From: Veillonella atypica KON
GTDB lineage: Bacteria > Bacillota > Negativicutes > Veillonellales > Veillonellaceae
Direction: 5' to 3'
Assembly: GCF_002959915.1 (NCBI RefSeq)
Contig: NZ_PPDE01000008.1
Coordinates: forward strand, 372,001 to 436,000
Length of the DNA: 64,000 bases
Made by a program: the position numbers and the translations under genes. The notes beneath the pieces were generated by a model. It was not told the DNA's origin. It searched no databases and saw nothing but the letters and a program-made list of their open reading frames with translations. This document shows positions 9,286-18,998 of this stretch, one piece after another (within the stretch, counting starts at the first letter, position 1; each line of letters opens with the position of its first letter).

Positions 9286-10602
9286 TTACAGTTGTTCTTG
9301 TGCCTTTAATGCGTCAAGTTCTTCTAATGCACGATTGGCAATGAGAGCATTTTTCTCTTTTTTCTTACGAATCCGTTGAGGCCATGATTCCATAATACCA
9401 AAATTAACATTCATAGGTTGGAAATTAGATCCTTCATAGGAAGATATATAGTGGCTCAATGATCCGATAGCCGTCGTTTTAGGGAAGTTGATAAATGCAT
9501 TATCATCAAGGTATCGTTTTACCTGTAACCCTACCATAAGCCCTGATGCGGCTGATTCAAGATACCCTTCTACACCTGTCATTTGACCAGCAAAGAATAG
9601 TCGATGATCAGACTGTAATTGGAATGCATGATTGAGCAATTCTGGAGAATTGATATACGTATTACGATGCATCACACCATACCGAATAAATTCTGCATTT
9701 TCAAGGCCAGGAATTAAACCAAACACGCGTTTTTGTTCGCCCCATTTTAAATGAGTTTGGAACCCTACGAGGTTAAACATAGTTCCCTCTTTGTTTTCCT
9801 TACGCAATTGTACAACCGCATAGGATTCTTCATTGGTACGCTTATCCACTAAGCCTACTGGTTTCAATGGACCATAACGCAATGTATCCTCTCCACGAGA
9901 TGCCATAATTTCCACAGGCATACAACCTTCAAAATAGATTTCCTTTTCAAAATCCTTAGGCTGTACGGCCTCAGCATGGGTCAATTCGTGCCAGAAGTGT
10001 TTATACTCTTCTTCATTCATAGGGCAATTAAGATAGTCAGCATCGCCTTTATCGTAGCGAGACGCAGCAAACACCTTATCATAGTTAAGAGACTCTGCGG
10101 TCACAATAGGGGCCGCTGCATCATAGAAATAAAAACCCGTATTACCGGTTAATTCTCTAATAGCATCACCTAGTGTTTCAGATGTTAATGGACCAGAAGC
10201 AAAGATAACGGTTCCTTCTGTAGGGATAGATGTCACCTCTTCATGATGCACTGTAATATTAGGGTGACTTTTTATCTTATCAGTTACCATAGCACTGAAT
10301 AGATGACGGTCAACCGCTAAGGCACCACCAGCAGGTACAGCTGTTGCATCTGCACATTCCATAATTAACGAGCCTAATCGACGCATTTCTTCCTTTAGTA
10401 GACCAACAGCATTCTCTATATTACCAGCGCGCAAAGAATTACTACAAACTAGTTCAGCAAATTGATCCGTTTGATGAGCCGGAGAACTCTTTACAGGACG
10501 CATTTCATATAAATCGACAGCAACGCCACGATTGGCAAGTTGCCACGCTGCTTCAGAACCAGCTAAGCCAGCCCCTATAACAGTAACTCTATGTTCACTC
10601 AC
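9286..10602 (-). CDS. trmFO: tRNA (uracil-54-C5)-methyltransferase, folate/FAD-dependent
   Basis: Makes ribothymidine at position 54 of the tRNA T-loop using methylenetetrahydrofolate and FADH2. 438 aa. The N-terminal dinucleotide-binding motif [16 protein letters not shown] and the GidA-like segments ([46 protein letters not shown]) are those of TrmFO. It starts eight bases inside the end of topA, so the two are translationally coupled. The topA-trmFO order is typical of firmicutes. Confidence 0.96.
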   Translation of the reverse strand: MSEHRVTVIGAGLAGSEAAWQLANRGVAVDLYEMRPVKSSPAHQTDQFAELVCSNSLRAGNIENAVGLLKEEMRRLGSLIMECADATAVPAGGALAVDRHLFSAMVTDKIKSHPNITVHHEEVTSIPTEGTVIFASGPLTSETLGDAIRELTGNTGFYFYDAAAPIVTAESLNYDKVFAASRYDKGDADYLNCPMNEEEYKHFWHELTHAEAVQPKDFEKEIYFEGCMPVEIMASRGEDTLRYGPLKPVGLVDKRTNEESYAVVQLRKENKEGTMFNLVGFQTHLKWGEQKRVFGLIPGLENAEFIRYGVMHRNTYINSPELLNHAFQLQSDHRLFFAGQMTGVEGYLESAASGLMVGLQVKRYLDDNAFINFPKTTAIGSLSHYISSYEGSNFQPMNVNFGIMESWPQRIRKKKEKNALIANRALEELDALKAQEQL

Positions 10603-12922
10603 TCTTTGTATCCTCTTCTTTCTTTACTGAATCATCAGACTTTTTCTTTCTCGTTTTCTTAGGTGGTCTAGTTGGACATGTTTCATTGGAGCAGAATTTC
10701 TTCGTCGTACCATTTTTATATGATTTTTCGACAATGATACTGCCACATGTATCGCAGAACTCATGAGTCGGCTTATCCCATAACGTAAAATCGCATTGTG
10801 GATACCGGTTACAACCATAGAAGATACGACCACGCTTAGATTTTCGTTCTACGATTTCCCCTTCACCGCATTTAGGACAAGCAACACCGGTGCCAACCGT
10901 TATAGGTTTCGTATTCTTGCATTCTGGGAAGTTAGAACATGCTAAGAATTTACCATAACGGCCGAATTTATAGACCATAGGATGACCACAAAGCTCACAG
11001 GTTTCATCACTTTCCATGGATGCGATTTGAATTTTATCTACATCACTAGCATCATCTAATTCTTGCTTAAATATATTGTAAAAATTGGTCAATACCTTCA
11101 CATACGTATCCTTACCATTAGCGATGGCATCGAGTTCTTCTTCAAGTTCTGCGGTAAACCCAGTGTTGATGATTTTTTCAAAATAGGCCACCAAGAAATC
11201 TACTACTACAAAACCGAGTTCTGTAGGTATAAATTGTTTATTATTAGTTTCTACATAGTTGCGGCTAACGATAGTATCTAAGATTGGCGCATATGTACTT
11301 GGGCGACCAATGCCTAATTCTTCCAATGTTTTGATAAGGCTTGCTTCAGAATATCTAGCAGGCGGTTGCGTAAAATGTTGTTCTGGGTCAATAAGTACCG
11401 TTTCCACCACATCAGATTTCTTCAATGCTGGTAATTGTGGCGTTTCTTCTTTCTTGTTATCTTCATAGACCGTACTAAATCCAGGGAATAACACACGGGA
11501 ACCAGTTGCTTTAAATGTATAGGTATCATCAATATCTAGTTCAATAGTAGTGGACTCATTTTGTTGTGGTGCCATTTGGCTCGCCATAAAACGATTCCAA
11601 ATCAATGTATACAACTTTAGTTCATCGCGACTTACAAATGGTTCTACCATTTTAGGTGTCAATTCAAGAGATGTAGGACGAATGGCTTCATGCGCATCTT
11701 GAGCGGATTCCTTCTTACCATATACATTCGGTTTAGCAGGGCAATATTCATCGCCATAGGTTCTCTTAATATAGTCTCGTGCCTGTTCTTGCATATCTTT
11801 GGATATACGTGTAGAGTCGGTACGCATATAAGTAATTAAACCTACGTGACCATAAGAACCGATTTCCAAACCTTCATATAAATGTTGAGCAATCATCATG
11901 GTCCGCTTAGCCCCAAAATTGAGCTTACGAACACCATCTTGTTGCAATGTAGATGTGGTGAAAGGCGGAGCTGGTTTACGGCTTCGTTTACTTTTCTTAA
12001 CCGATGTAACAGTAGCCGTATGATCCGCAATAGCCTTTTGGATTGCTACTGCATCTGTTTCACATGTAATATCGAGTTTATCGCCCTTTACATGCGTTAG
12101 TTCAGCGGTAAACTCTTCATTAGTTTTTGTCTTAAATTGACCCTCAATAGACCAATATTCTTGAGGCACAAAGGCTTGTATTTCCCGTTCTCGTTCACAT
12201 ATGAGACGCACAGCTACAGATTGAACACGACCAGCGCTCAATCCTTTGCAAACCTTTTTCCATAATAGAGGGCTCAATTTATACCCTACAATGCGGTCTA
12301 AAACACGACGGGCTTGCTGAGCATCAACCATGTTCATATCCACAGTACGTGGATGCTCTAAGGCCTCTGCAACAGCAGTTTTCGTGATTTCATTGAAGGT
12401 AATACGACAATTAGATGTAGTATCTACGTTTAGAATGTATGCTAAATGCCAAGAAATAGCTTCCCCTTCGCGGTCCGGGTCAGTTGCGAGCAATACGGCG
12501 CTACTTTCATCGGCATGGGCCACCAAATCGTCAATTACCTTTTTACGCGCTACCAGATTGCTATATCGTGGGGTAAAATCATGATCAATGTCGATACCCA
12601 TTTGAGATTTAGGCAAATCCCGAAGATGGCCCATACTAGCTTTTACAATATAATTAGGACCTAAAAATTTCTCGATAGTCTTAGATTTAGCCGGTGATTC
12701 CACGATGACAAGGATTTTACCATCCGGATTATACACGCGCGGTTTCCGTTGCTCTGGCGGCATCGATGTAGCCACAATCGATTTGTCGCGCACGATACCA
12801 ACTGGTGTCAACGCCTCCTTGGCTACCTTTTTCTTGACCGAAGTCTTTTTCTTTTTTGTTTCTTGTTTTGGTTCTTTCGGTTCCCCAATAACGATAGATC
12901 GTTTAATGGACAAGTTTATCAC
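10595..12922 (-). CDS. topA: DNA topoisomerase I
   Basis: Type IA topoisomerase relaxing negative supercoils. About 775 aa. The Toprim domain opens with [19 protein letters not shown] near residue 70 and contains [16 protein letters not shown]. The active-site tyrosine lies in [13 protein letters not shown]. Three C-terminal zinc-ribbon modules (CELCGHP, CPKCGEG, CDTCGSI) precede a Lys-rich end. A basic extension of about 65 residues ([13 protein letters not shown]) precedes the Toprim domain. The start is ambiguous: GTG at 12922 has GGGA directly against it, while TTG at 12913 has GGGAG eight bases upstream and looks better. Either way it overlaps the 3' end of dprA. Confidence 0.95.
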   Translation of the reverse strand: MINLSIKRSIVIGEPKEPKQETKKKKTSVKKKVAKEALTPVGIVRDKSIVATSMPPEQRKPRVYNPDGKILVIVESPAKSKTIEKFLGPNYIVKASMGHLRDLPKSQMGIDIDHDFTPRYSNLVARKKVIDDLVAHADESSAVLLATDPDREGEAISWHLAYILNVDTTSNCRITFNEITKTAVAEALEHPRTVDMNMVDAQQARRVLDRIVGYKLSPLLWKKVCKGLSAGRVQSVAVRLICEREREIQAFVPQEYWSIEGQFKTKTNEEFTAELTHVKGDKLDITCETDAVAIQKAIADHTATVTSVKKSKRSRKPAPPFTTSTLQQDGVRKLNFGAKRTMMIAQHLYEGLEIGSYGHVGLITYMRTDSTRISKDMQEQARDYIKRTYGDEYCPAKPNVYGKKESAQDAHEAIRPTSLELTPKMVEPFVSRDELKLYTLIWNRFMASQMAPQQNESTTIELDIDDTYTFKATGSRVLFPGFSTVYEDNKKEETPQLPALKKSDVVETVLIDPEQHFTQPPARYSEASLIKTLEELGIGRPSTYAPILDTIVSRNYVETNNKQFIPTELGFVVVDFLVAYFEKIINTGFTAELEEELDAIANGKDTYVKVLTNFYNIFKQELDDASDVDKIQIASMESDETCELCGHPMVYKFGRYGKFLACSNFPECKNTKPITVGTGVACPKCGEGEIVERKSKRGRIFYGCNRYPQCDFTLWDKPTHEFCDTCGSIIVEKSYKNGTTKKFCSNETCPTRPPKKTRKKKSDDSVKKEEDTKSE

Positions 12923-14039
12923 TCCCGATTATGTTAATATAGCCCTTAGAATGAACCTTTTCAATCATATGTTTCATTTCAAGGTCTAATAAAATGCTCT
13001 GTAATCGTTGTAATGGAATGTGTGTTTTCTTGATTAAATCGCCTACACTAATACATTGATCGGTAGGAATTGTACTCAACACAACCTCCCATTCCACCTT
13101 AAAGCTTAACACATCGGACCCTTGCGTATCAACTACACGGGGCTTTAACTCATAATCCTCGATTATATCTTGTGCTTTCGTTAATATATTAGCCCCTTGG
13201 CGCATGAGCCAGTGATTGCCCTCCGCTACATTGCTTAAAATACTGCCAGGCACCACATAGATTTCACGTCCTTCATTGGCGGCCATATCAGCCGTTATCA
13301 GAGACCCACTGCTCGCCTTGGCCTCTACTACGATAATGATTTGTGAAAGCCCACTAATAATGCGATTCCTTGCGGGAAAATGGACACCTGACGGCGGTGT
13401 ACCGGGAGGATATTCTGATACTAATAAACCATTGTTCTTAAGAACGGCATCAAATAATCGTTTATTCTCCGGTGGATATACAATATCTAAACCGCATCCC
13501 ATAACAACGATCACTTGTCCATTTGCCGATAAAGCACCTTCATGGCTATGACTATCTATCCCCCTCGCACCACCACTGACTATGGCTACATTATACGCAG
13601 CTAGTTCCTTACCTATCCGCAGTGCCACATTACGACCATAATCAGAACATTTTCGAGCTCCTACCATGGCAATTTTCATAGTTTCATCATCTAACAACGA
13701 TATATTTCCTCTCACAAATATGACGGCTGGCGGATTGTATATCTCTTGCAAATGCCCAGGGAATAATACGTCAAGGTACGTAATATATTCTATATGCCAG
13801 TTCTTAAGAGCCTTATAGATAGTCCGTAATCGTTCGTCGGTCGCCTCTTTCTCGATTTGCCTATATTTTGTGGACGGAATGCCTAGTATTGTCGTTAGGT
13901 TCTTACGATTTTGTAAAGCACACCATGCCTTATAAGGATCTCCAAACTTTTCGACTAAATCACGTATCGTTGCCGCTCCTAGTGAAGAAATACTCTGCAT
14001 GGCGGCAATATAAAAATTACTTTCATACTGTTGCTCCAT
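12903..14039 (-). CDS. dprA: DprA/Smf, DNA-processing protein for transformation
   Basis: Binds incoming single-stranded DNA in the cytoplasm and loads RecA. The Rossmann-like DprA domain shows VGARKCSDYGRNVA, SGGARGIDSHSHEGAL, GCGLDIVYPPEN and FPARNRIISGLS. An N-terminal helical region (SISSLGAATIRDLVEKFG) and a C-terminal winged-helix (SVGDLIKKTHIPLQRLQSIL) flank it. Two ATGs are adjacent; the second, at 14039, is six bases from AGGAG and is preferred (378 aa). The start lies inside the last codons of comM and the end inside topA, giving a tightly packed comM-dprA-topA-trmFO unit. Confidence 0.95.
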   Translation of the reverse strand: MEQQYESNFYIAAMQSISSLGAATIRDLVEKFGDPYKAWCALQNRKNLTTILGIPSTKYRQIEKEATDERLRTIYKALKNWHIEYITYLDVLFPGHLQEIYNPPAVIFVRGNISLLDDETMKIAMVGARKCSDYGRNVALRIGKELAAYNVAIVSGGARGIDSHSHEGALSANGQVIVVMGCGLDIVYPPENKRLFDAVLKNNGLLVSEYPPGTPPSGVHFPARNRIISGLSQIIIVVEAKASSGSLITADMAANEGREIYVVPGSILSNVAEGNHWLMRQGANILTKAQDIIEDYELKPRVVDTQGSDVLSFKVEWEVVLSTIPTDQCISVGDLIKKTHIPLQRLQSILLDLEMKHMIEKVHSKGYINIIGSDKLVH

Positions 14040-15594
14040 CATGAACTCCTATCCTCGACACATGATATGGAATGTGCCGATACATCATAGCTTCTGAAAT
14101 ATGTTCGTTTTCTATATATAAGGACCCATCTAAATCTGCAATGGTTCGACTCACCTTCAGCAATCGATCAAAGCTACGCCCTGTAAAATGAAATCGTTCA
14201 TATACGTCTCCTAACAAGCCCCAGCAATCATCGCGTATATTACAAAGTTCACGAATAGCGCCATGTGGCAAGGCACCATTCGACTTAAAGGGTTGGTCTT
14301 GGAAACGTTCTAATTGCATCTGGCGCCCTTGCTCCACGAGTTGTTTCATATCTGCACTGCTCATAGAATCAGAATCCATACATAACATATCGTTAAAACT
14401 AGGTCTCTCTACAAGGATGAATAGATCTATGCGGTCCAATATAGGTCCAGATATTTTATGCTGATATCTTTCTAATTCTGTAGAGCTACAAACACACTCC
14501 TTATGAGGGTCCCCATAATATCCACAAGGACATGGATTTGCGGCGAGTATACATATAAAATCTGCTGGATAGTCATAACTATTTTGTAACCGATTCACAG
14601 TAATCATATGAGATTCTAATGGTTGCCGTAACGCATCTAATACATAGCGCGGAAATTCTGGTGCTTCATCAATAAATAGCACCCCTTTATGGGCTAATGT
14701 AATTTCTCCCGGTTTTGCATTACTACCGCCCCCTATGATGCTCGCCAAGGTTGCTGTATGGTGAGGACATCTAAAAGGCCGTTTAGCAATCAGCCTATTC
14801 TTTTCGAGCAACCCTGCCACATCATGAATGCGTGTTGTTTCTAGCCGCTCCTCCCAACTTAGGGGTGGTAAAATGGTTGGCAATCGTTCTGCCAACATAG
14901 TTTTACCAGATCCAGGCGGACCTATCATCATCACGTGGTGAACACCTGCAGCAGCAATAACCATGGCTCGTTTTCCTAGTTCTTGGCCTTGTACATCCTT
15001 GTAATCAATGAGGCTGTTGACCGCGTCATTACAATCGTCATCAACAGTGTCTACACGATATTCATCCGGTCGTATTACAAGTTTCACAATATCCGCCAAT
15101 GTATGTGCACCATAGGATGTGATTGCTTCTATATTGTGCAGCAATGATACATTATCCGAACTTGTAAAGATCGTAAGAATCTTGTCATCAAGTGCTTTCA
15201 TAGCCATACTAAGAATGCCTTGTGTCTTTTTTAGACTGCCATCTAAGGATAATTCGCCTATAAACAGAGTTGATTGTAATAATTTTGTTAATTTAGGTTT
15301 GCGTAGCCTAATTTGACCTGATGCGGCTAATACACCTATGGCTATGGGCAAATCTAATCCGGAACTACTTTTTCTGACCTCTGCAGGCCCTAGATTAACA
15401 ACAATACGACGCATAGGAAAATCAAATCCACTATTTTTAATGGCTGCCCGCACGCGTTCTCTCGATTCTTTTACAGCTTGATTTGGGAGTCCCACAATGT
15501 CAAAGACAGGTAGCCCTTGAGATATATCCACCTCTACTGTTACAACGACGCCATCTAAACCATCTATGGTAGCACCATAGACCTTTGCATACAT
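14023..15594 (-). CDS. comM: ComM/YifB, AAA+ branch-migration helicase family
   Basis: Mg-chelatase-like AAA+ ATPase; in transforming bacteria ComM extends heteroduplex during integration of donor DNA. 523 aa from ATG at 15594, which has GGAGG six bases ahead; the frame is open further upstream but without a ribosome-binding site. The N-terminal Lon-protease-like fold shows VEVDISQGLPVFDIVGLP. Walker A is GPPGSGKTML and Walker B is LFIDEAPEF. A Cys-containing loop (ANPCPCGYYGDPHKECVC) is typical of YifB. It lies between yraN and dprA, which supports a transformation role. Confidence 0.93.
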   Translation of the reverse strand: MYAKVYGATIDGLDGVVVTVEVDISQGLPVFDIVGLPNQAVKESRERVRAAIKNSGFDFPMRRIVVNLGPAEVRKSSSGLDLPIAIGVLAASGQIRLRKPKLTKLLQSTLFIGELSLDGSLKKTQGILSMAMKALDDKILTIFTSSDNVSLLHNIEAITSYGAHTLADIVKLVIRPDEYRVDTVDDDCNDAVNSLIDYKDVQGQELGKRAMVIAAAGVHHVMMIGPPGSGKTMLAERLPTILPPLSWEERLETTRIHDVAGLLEKNRLIAKRPFRCPHHTATLASIIGGGSNAKPGEITLAHKGVLFIDEAPEFPRYVLDALRQPLESHMITVNRLQNSYDYPADFICILAANPCPCGYYGDPHKECVCSSTELERYQHKISGPILDRIDLFILVERPSFNDMLCMDSDSMSSADMKQLVEQGRQMQLERFQDQPFKSNGALPHGAIRELCNIRDDCWGLLGDVYERFHFTGRSFDRLLKVSRTIADLDGSLYIENEHISEAMMYRHIPYHVSRIGVHDGATV

Positions 15595-15604
15595 AATGGA
15601 CCTC

Positions 15605-16006
15605 CTACAGGAAACACTGAGGCATATAGTGTACAGTGGCCTTAAAATCCTCATGTACATATACCTCAACTACATCAAAGGATAGTTCCTTCCATTTACG
15701 GTTCTGGGCCCGCAAATCCCGTATAAAATACATAGCTGCCTGCTTAATATGCTTTTGTTTACGTTTTGAAACGGCCTCCCGTGGCAATCCATGGGTGATA
15801 CCACGACGCGCCTTGATTTCAATAAAATGATAGGTCAGCCCATTTTTGGCGATAATATCGATTTCACCTACCTTTGTTTTGTAATTGGTCGTTACAATTT
15901 TCAATCCTTGTTGCTCAATATACTGTCGAGCAATATCTTCTCCCCAATTACCAAGAGCTTTTGCATCTAATAGGTTACAATTTTGTTCACAATTCATCGT
16001 ATTCAT
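15605..16006 (-). CDS. YraN/UPF0102 nuclease-fold protein
   Basis: 133 aa with the restriction-endonuclease-like core: GNWGEDIARQYIEQQG, then GEIDIIAK and FIEIKAR, giving the E...D...ExK pattern of the family. The biochemical role is not established; the fold predicts DNA or RNA cleavage or binding. ATG at 16006 has AAGGAGG five bases upstream. It ends ten bases before comM, so it heads the yraN-comM-dprA-topA-trmFO unit. Confidence 0.88.
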   Translation of the reverse strand: MNTMNCEQNCNLLDAKALGNWGEDIARQYIEQQGLKIVTTNYKTKVGEIDIIAKNGLTYHFIEIKARRGITHGLPREAVSKRKQKHIKQAAMYFIRDLRAQNRKWKELSFDVVEVYVHEDFKATVHYMPQCFL

Positions 16007-16086
16007 GATTACCTCCTTATGTATATAGATGCTTTCGAATACTTATATATACAACATATGACGGTCTGACCATGAATGTAAATAGA

Positions 16087-16133
16087 AAAGAGGTTCCTAA
16101 TAGTCACCTAGGTGACCAATAGGAACCTCTTTC
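16087..16133 (-). terminator. Terminator after rnhB
   Basis: Near-perfect hairpin with arms AAAGAGGTTCCTA and TAGGAACCTCTTT around a second palindrome (GTCACCTAGGTGAC), followed on the minus strand by TTTTCTATTT. Confidence 0.85.
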
Positions 16134-16178
16134 CCATAGATTTTTCATTTTTATTTCACAATAGAGTAATCTATATAT

Positions 16179-16979
16179 TTATTTTTCTTCTCGATGCCAT
16201 CCAACAATTGACTTAATCGGTTCAAAACTCTTTCTATGCAATGATGTCACACCTTGCTGCTCCACAGCCTCTTTGTGGATTTCTGTATAATATCCCTTAT
16301 GTATGCCAAAACCATAACCAGGATATTCTTCATCGAGGCTTTTCATATATCGATCCCGTGTAACTTTCGCAATGATGGATGCCGCTGCAATATTTGCACT
16401 TTTACTATCGCCCTTGATGATAGATTCAACAGGTATCGTTAAATCAGGTAATTTCATGGCATCAGCTACGACAGCCTCTGCAGGTACATCAAGGGTGCGA
16501 ATAGCCTCATACATCGCTTGACGTGTGGCCTCATAAATATTGAGCTCATCAATTTTTTCTGGACCGTAAGAAATACAGCTGACCGCTACAGCTTCCTCCA
16601 TGATGATGTCATACAATGCTTCACGTTTCTCTTCAGTTAGCTTTTTAGAATCATTAAGGCCTGGAATTAATGTCATAGGAGGTAAAATGACTGCAGCTAC
16701 GGTAACAGGGCCTGCAATGGGACCGCGCCCTACCTCATCGACGCCAGCTACATGATATAGCCCTTCATCATAGAACATGCCTTCATAGTCGTACATGCCC
16801 ATCAAACGTTGTTGTTCTTTTAGCTCTTTTTCTTGACGTTTAATATAGGAGGCTGCTAATTTTTGAACGGAACTACGAGTATCTTCTTGTGCTAATGGTA
16901 AAATTTCCAGAGCTTGTTCCGTTTCAAAAAGAGCCTTAATATCAGCTACCTTTAACTTAGCGAAGATATCCTTATCCAT
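16179..16979 (-). CDS. rnhB: Ribonuclease HII
   Basis: Removes RNA from RNA-DNA hybrids and misincorporated ribonucleotides. 266 aa from the ATG at 16979, chosen because it overlaps the rbgA stop (ATGGATAA) with GAGGA upstream; the open frame extends further without support. The catalytic signature VAGVDEVGRGPIAGPV is present, with later conserved LNDSKKLTEEKRE, KGDSKSANIAAASIIAK and the acidic residue in RDRYM. A helical N-terminal extension of about 70 residues precedes the catalytic domain, as in Bacillus RnhB. It follows rbgA, as in Bacillus. Confidence 0.94.
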   Translation of the reverse strand: MDKDIFAKLKVADIKALFETEQALEILPLAQEDTRSSVQKLAASYIKRQEKELKEQQRLMGMYDYEGMFYDEGLYHVAGVDEVGRGPIAGPVTVAAVILPPMTLIPGLNDSKKLTEEKREALYDIIMEEAVAVSCISYGPEKIDELNIYEATRQAMYEAIRTLDVPAEAVVADAMKLPDLTIPVESIIKGDSKSANIAAASIIAKVTRDRYMKSLDEEYPGYGFGIHKGYYTEIHKEAVEQQGVTSLHRKSFEPIKSIVGWHREEK

Positions 16980-17877
16980 GATATGTTTCCTCACCATCTT
17001 CTGGATAATACGGTTCTTCATCAACTTGGTCTAGTGTAATTGTACCAAGTTTTGTATTGCGATAGTCTTGCAAAATAATGCGGCGCGCCTTATCAAGGTC
17101 TACAACACCACCGCTTACAAGGCAGCCTCGACGACGACCAATACTTTCAAGAATTGTATCCACATCGGCCATCTCTTCTTCTTTTAATTTATAGCGTTCA
17201 ATCAAGATATTAGGTGTATTCGTCAATAGATGGTTTAACAATTGCTTAATTACGTGCTCTAAGTCATATACATCATCAGAAATGGCACCTGTCATAGCAA
17301 GACGTGCGGCAGCCCGTTGGTCCTCTAATTTAGGCCATAATACGCCTGGCGTATCGAGCAATTCCATATTCTTACCAATTTTAACCCATTGTTGACCACG
17401 CGTGTGACCTGCCTTATTAGCCGTACGAGTTGCTGCAGAACCAGCCAAGGAATTAATTAATGTAGATTTCCCTACATTAGGAATGCCTAAGATGATGGTA
17501 CGTATAGAACGGCTACGAATCCCCTTTGCTACCCAACGATCAATGATAGGTTTACTGAGACGTTCTACAGTAGATACTAATTTCTTATTACCCTTACCAG
17601 ACTTGGAATCGATAGCTAATACAGTAATGCCTTGTTGCGTAAAGAATTCTGTCCATTCCTTCGTTGCTTTTGGATCTGCTAAATCTACCTTATTTAACAG
17701 TACAATATGCGGTTTTTGACCAACTAACTCTAAGATGACAGGGTTCGCACTAGAGCGAGGAATACGCGCGTCTAATAACTCGATAACAACATCTACCTTT
17801 TTGATGTACTCCGTTATCATGCGCGTAGCTTTCGCCATATGCCCAGGGAACCAATGTACGATAGGTGAATCTGCCAT
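16972..17877 (-). CDS. rbgA: Ribosome biogenesis GTPase A
   Basis: Circularly permuted GTPase needed for late assembly of the 50S subunit. 301 aa. Motifs run in permuted order: NKVDLAD (G4), IDSKSGKG (G5-like), GIPNVGKSTLINSL (G1), then LLDTPGVLWPKL (G3). The C-terminal ANTAR-like RNA-binding helix region follows. Its position between rplS and rnhB is the classical firmicute arrangement. The ATG at 17877 lies eight bases after a weak GGAGA. Confidence 0.95.
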   Translation of the reverse strand: MADSPIVHWFPGHMAKATRMITEYIKKVDVVIELLDARIPRSSANPVILELVGQKPHIVLLNKVDLADPKATKEWTEFFTQQGITVLAIDSKSGKGNKKLVSTVERLSKPIIDRWVAKGIRSRSIRTIILGIPNVGKSTLINSLAGSAATRTANKAGHTRGQQWVKIGKNMELLDTPGVLWPKLEDQRAAARLAMTGAISDDVYDLEHVIKQLLNHLLTNTPNILIERYKLKEEEMADVDTILESIGRRRGCLVSGGVVDLDKARRIILQDYRNTKLGTITLDQVDEEPYYPEDGEETYHG

Positions 17878-17936
17878 AATGTCTCCTTTCTATATATCTT
17901 GTATGAATGTATTTATATCTATATTTTAGCAAAAAT

Positions 17937-17962
17937 AAAAGGCTGCCAACGGCAGCCTTTTA
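17937..17962 (-). terminator. Terminator after rplS
   Basis: Perfect hairpin AAAAGGCTGCC / GGCAGCCTTTT with a tight loop and the U-rich tail TTTTATTTTTGC on the minus strand. Confidence 0.9.
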
Positions 17963-17968
17963 AGAACA

Positions 17969-18310
17969 TTAGCGTTTTTCGCGAATACGAGCAGCTTTAC
18001 CAGTAAGGTTACGTAAGTAGTACAATTTAGCACGACGAACAACACCACGGCGCATAACTTCGATTTTAGCTAAGCGTGGGCTGTGAAGTGGGAATGTACG
18101 TTCTACACCTACACCGGATGCAATACGACGAACTGTGAAAGTTTCACGTACGCCACCGTTTTGACGTTTAATTACCAAGCCTTCGAATACTTGGATACGT
18201 TCACGGCTACCTTCCACTACTTTTACGTGTACGCGTACTGTATCACCAGCACGGAAAGTAGGGATGTCTGTACGAAGTTGTTCTTGTTCGAGTACGTTAA
18301 TAATGTTCAT
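17969..18310 (-). CDS. rplS: Ribosomal protein L19
   Basis: 50S subunit protein at the 30S-50S interface. 113 aa from ATG at 18310, which has AGGAGG five bases upstream. Conserved L19 segments: [42 protein letters not shown] and RAKLYYLR. It is transcribed alone between its own promoter and terminator. Confidence 0.97.
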   Translation of the reverse strand: MNIINVLEQEQLRTDIPTFRAGDTVRVHVKVVEGSRERIQVFEGLVIKRQNGGVRETFTVRRIASGVGVERTFPLHSPRLAKIEVMRRGVVRRAKLYYLRNLTGKAARIREKR

Positions 18311-18376
18311 TGTTTCCTCCTGTTTGCAGACATTCAATACCTACACCTTATAGGCAGCGGACTGTCTCAAATTAAC
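18311..18376 (-). ncRNA. Candidate L19 leader (rplS 5' UTR element)
   Basis: The 65-base leader between the predicted start of transcription and the rplS start codon can fold with TTG-AGACA pairing to TGTCTGCAA (one bulged base). Inside is the small stem CCTA/TAGG of CCTATAAGGTGTAGG. Firmicutes carry a conserved L19 leader element thought to bind L19; this resembles it in position and size, but the match to the family model was not tested. Confidence 0.45.
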
Positions 18377-18382
18377 AGTAAT

Positions 18383-18411
18383 ATATTATCACAAGTCAAT
18401 GTACAATGCAA
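18383..18411 (-). promoter_or_regulatory. Promoter of rplS
   Basis: Minus-strand TTGCAT (18411-18406), 17-base spacer, TAATAT (18388-18383). Confidence 0.55.
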
Positions 18412-18480
18412 GAGGTTACACACTATATATTGTATAGATTTATATACCCATTTCACCACAACTATATACAAATATATAGC

Positions 18481-18852
18481 TTAATCAATACGACCTAATA
18501 GGTCATACAAATCTTGTCGATCCTCTGGCGATAATCGTCTAAACCGATGAGCTAACTGCTGTTCCCTATGTTCAACTAAACTATGTGCTTCTTCTTTCCC
18601 TGCATCGGTTAGTGTTACAACAGTTGTCCGCTTATCCATCGTATCGATGGTCTTTTCTACAAACCCCAATTGTATGAGTACATCCAGTTGCTCTGATACG
18701 GTAGCTGGACGAATCTGTAAACTATCCACTAATACACGTTGGCTCGTTCCCTTACCGATTGTATATAATTCCATAAGTATTCTATAACGTGAACCTTCAC
18801 GCTTAGCCGTCACATTACGGAGGGCATTGAATAATTCAACATTTGTAATCAT
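18481..18852 (-). CDS. MarR-type winged-helix transcriptional regulator
   Basis: 123 aa. A winged helix-turn-helix lies in the middle: VLVDSLQIRPATVSEQLDVLIQLGFVE is the recognition region and TMDKRTTVVTLTDAGKEEA is the wing. The C-terminal dimerisation helix ends RLSPEDRQDLYDLLGRI. The length and the RxTxVxLTxxG wing are MarR-like. ATG at 18852 has AAGGAG seven bases upstream. No effector or target gene is adjacent: it lies between glyS and rplS. Its ligand and regulon are unknown. Confidence 0.8.
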   Translation of the reverse strand: MITNVELFNALRNVTAKREGSRYRILMELYTIGKGTSQRVLVDSLQIRPATVSEQLDVLIQLGFVEKTIDTMDKRTTVVTLTDAGKEEAHSLVEHREQQLAHRFRRLSPEDRQDLYDLLGRID

Positions 18853-18921
18853 AATGACATCTCCTTACAACTTTGTATACTTTATGTATTCGACATAGAT
18901 GCCAAAATTCCTGCATAAAGA

Positions 18922-18946
18922 AAAGGCAACCACAGTTGCCTTTCCT
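18922..18946 (-). terminator. Terminator after glyS
   Basis: Hairpin GGAAAGGCAAC / GTTGCCTTTT with the minus-strand U-rich tail TTTTCTTTATG, about 55 bases past the glyS stop. Confidence 0.8.
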
Positions 18947-18998
18947 CAGTTTCACATAGTTAAGACAAATGTAATTTCCTAACTATATAAAATATATG

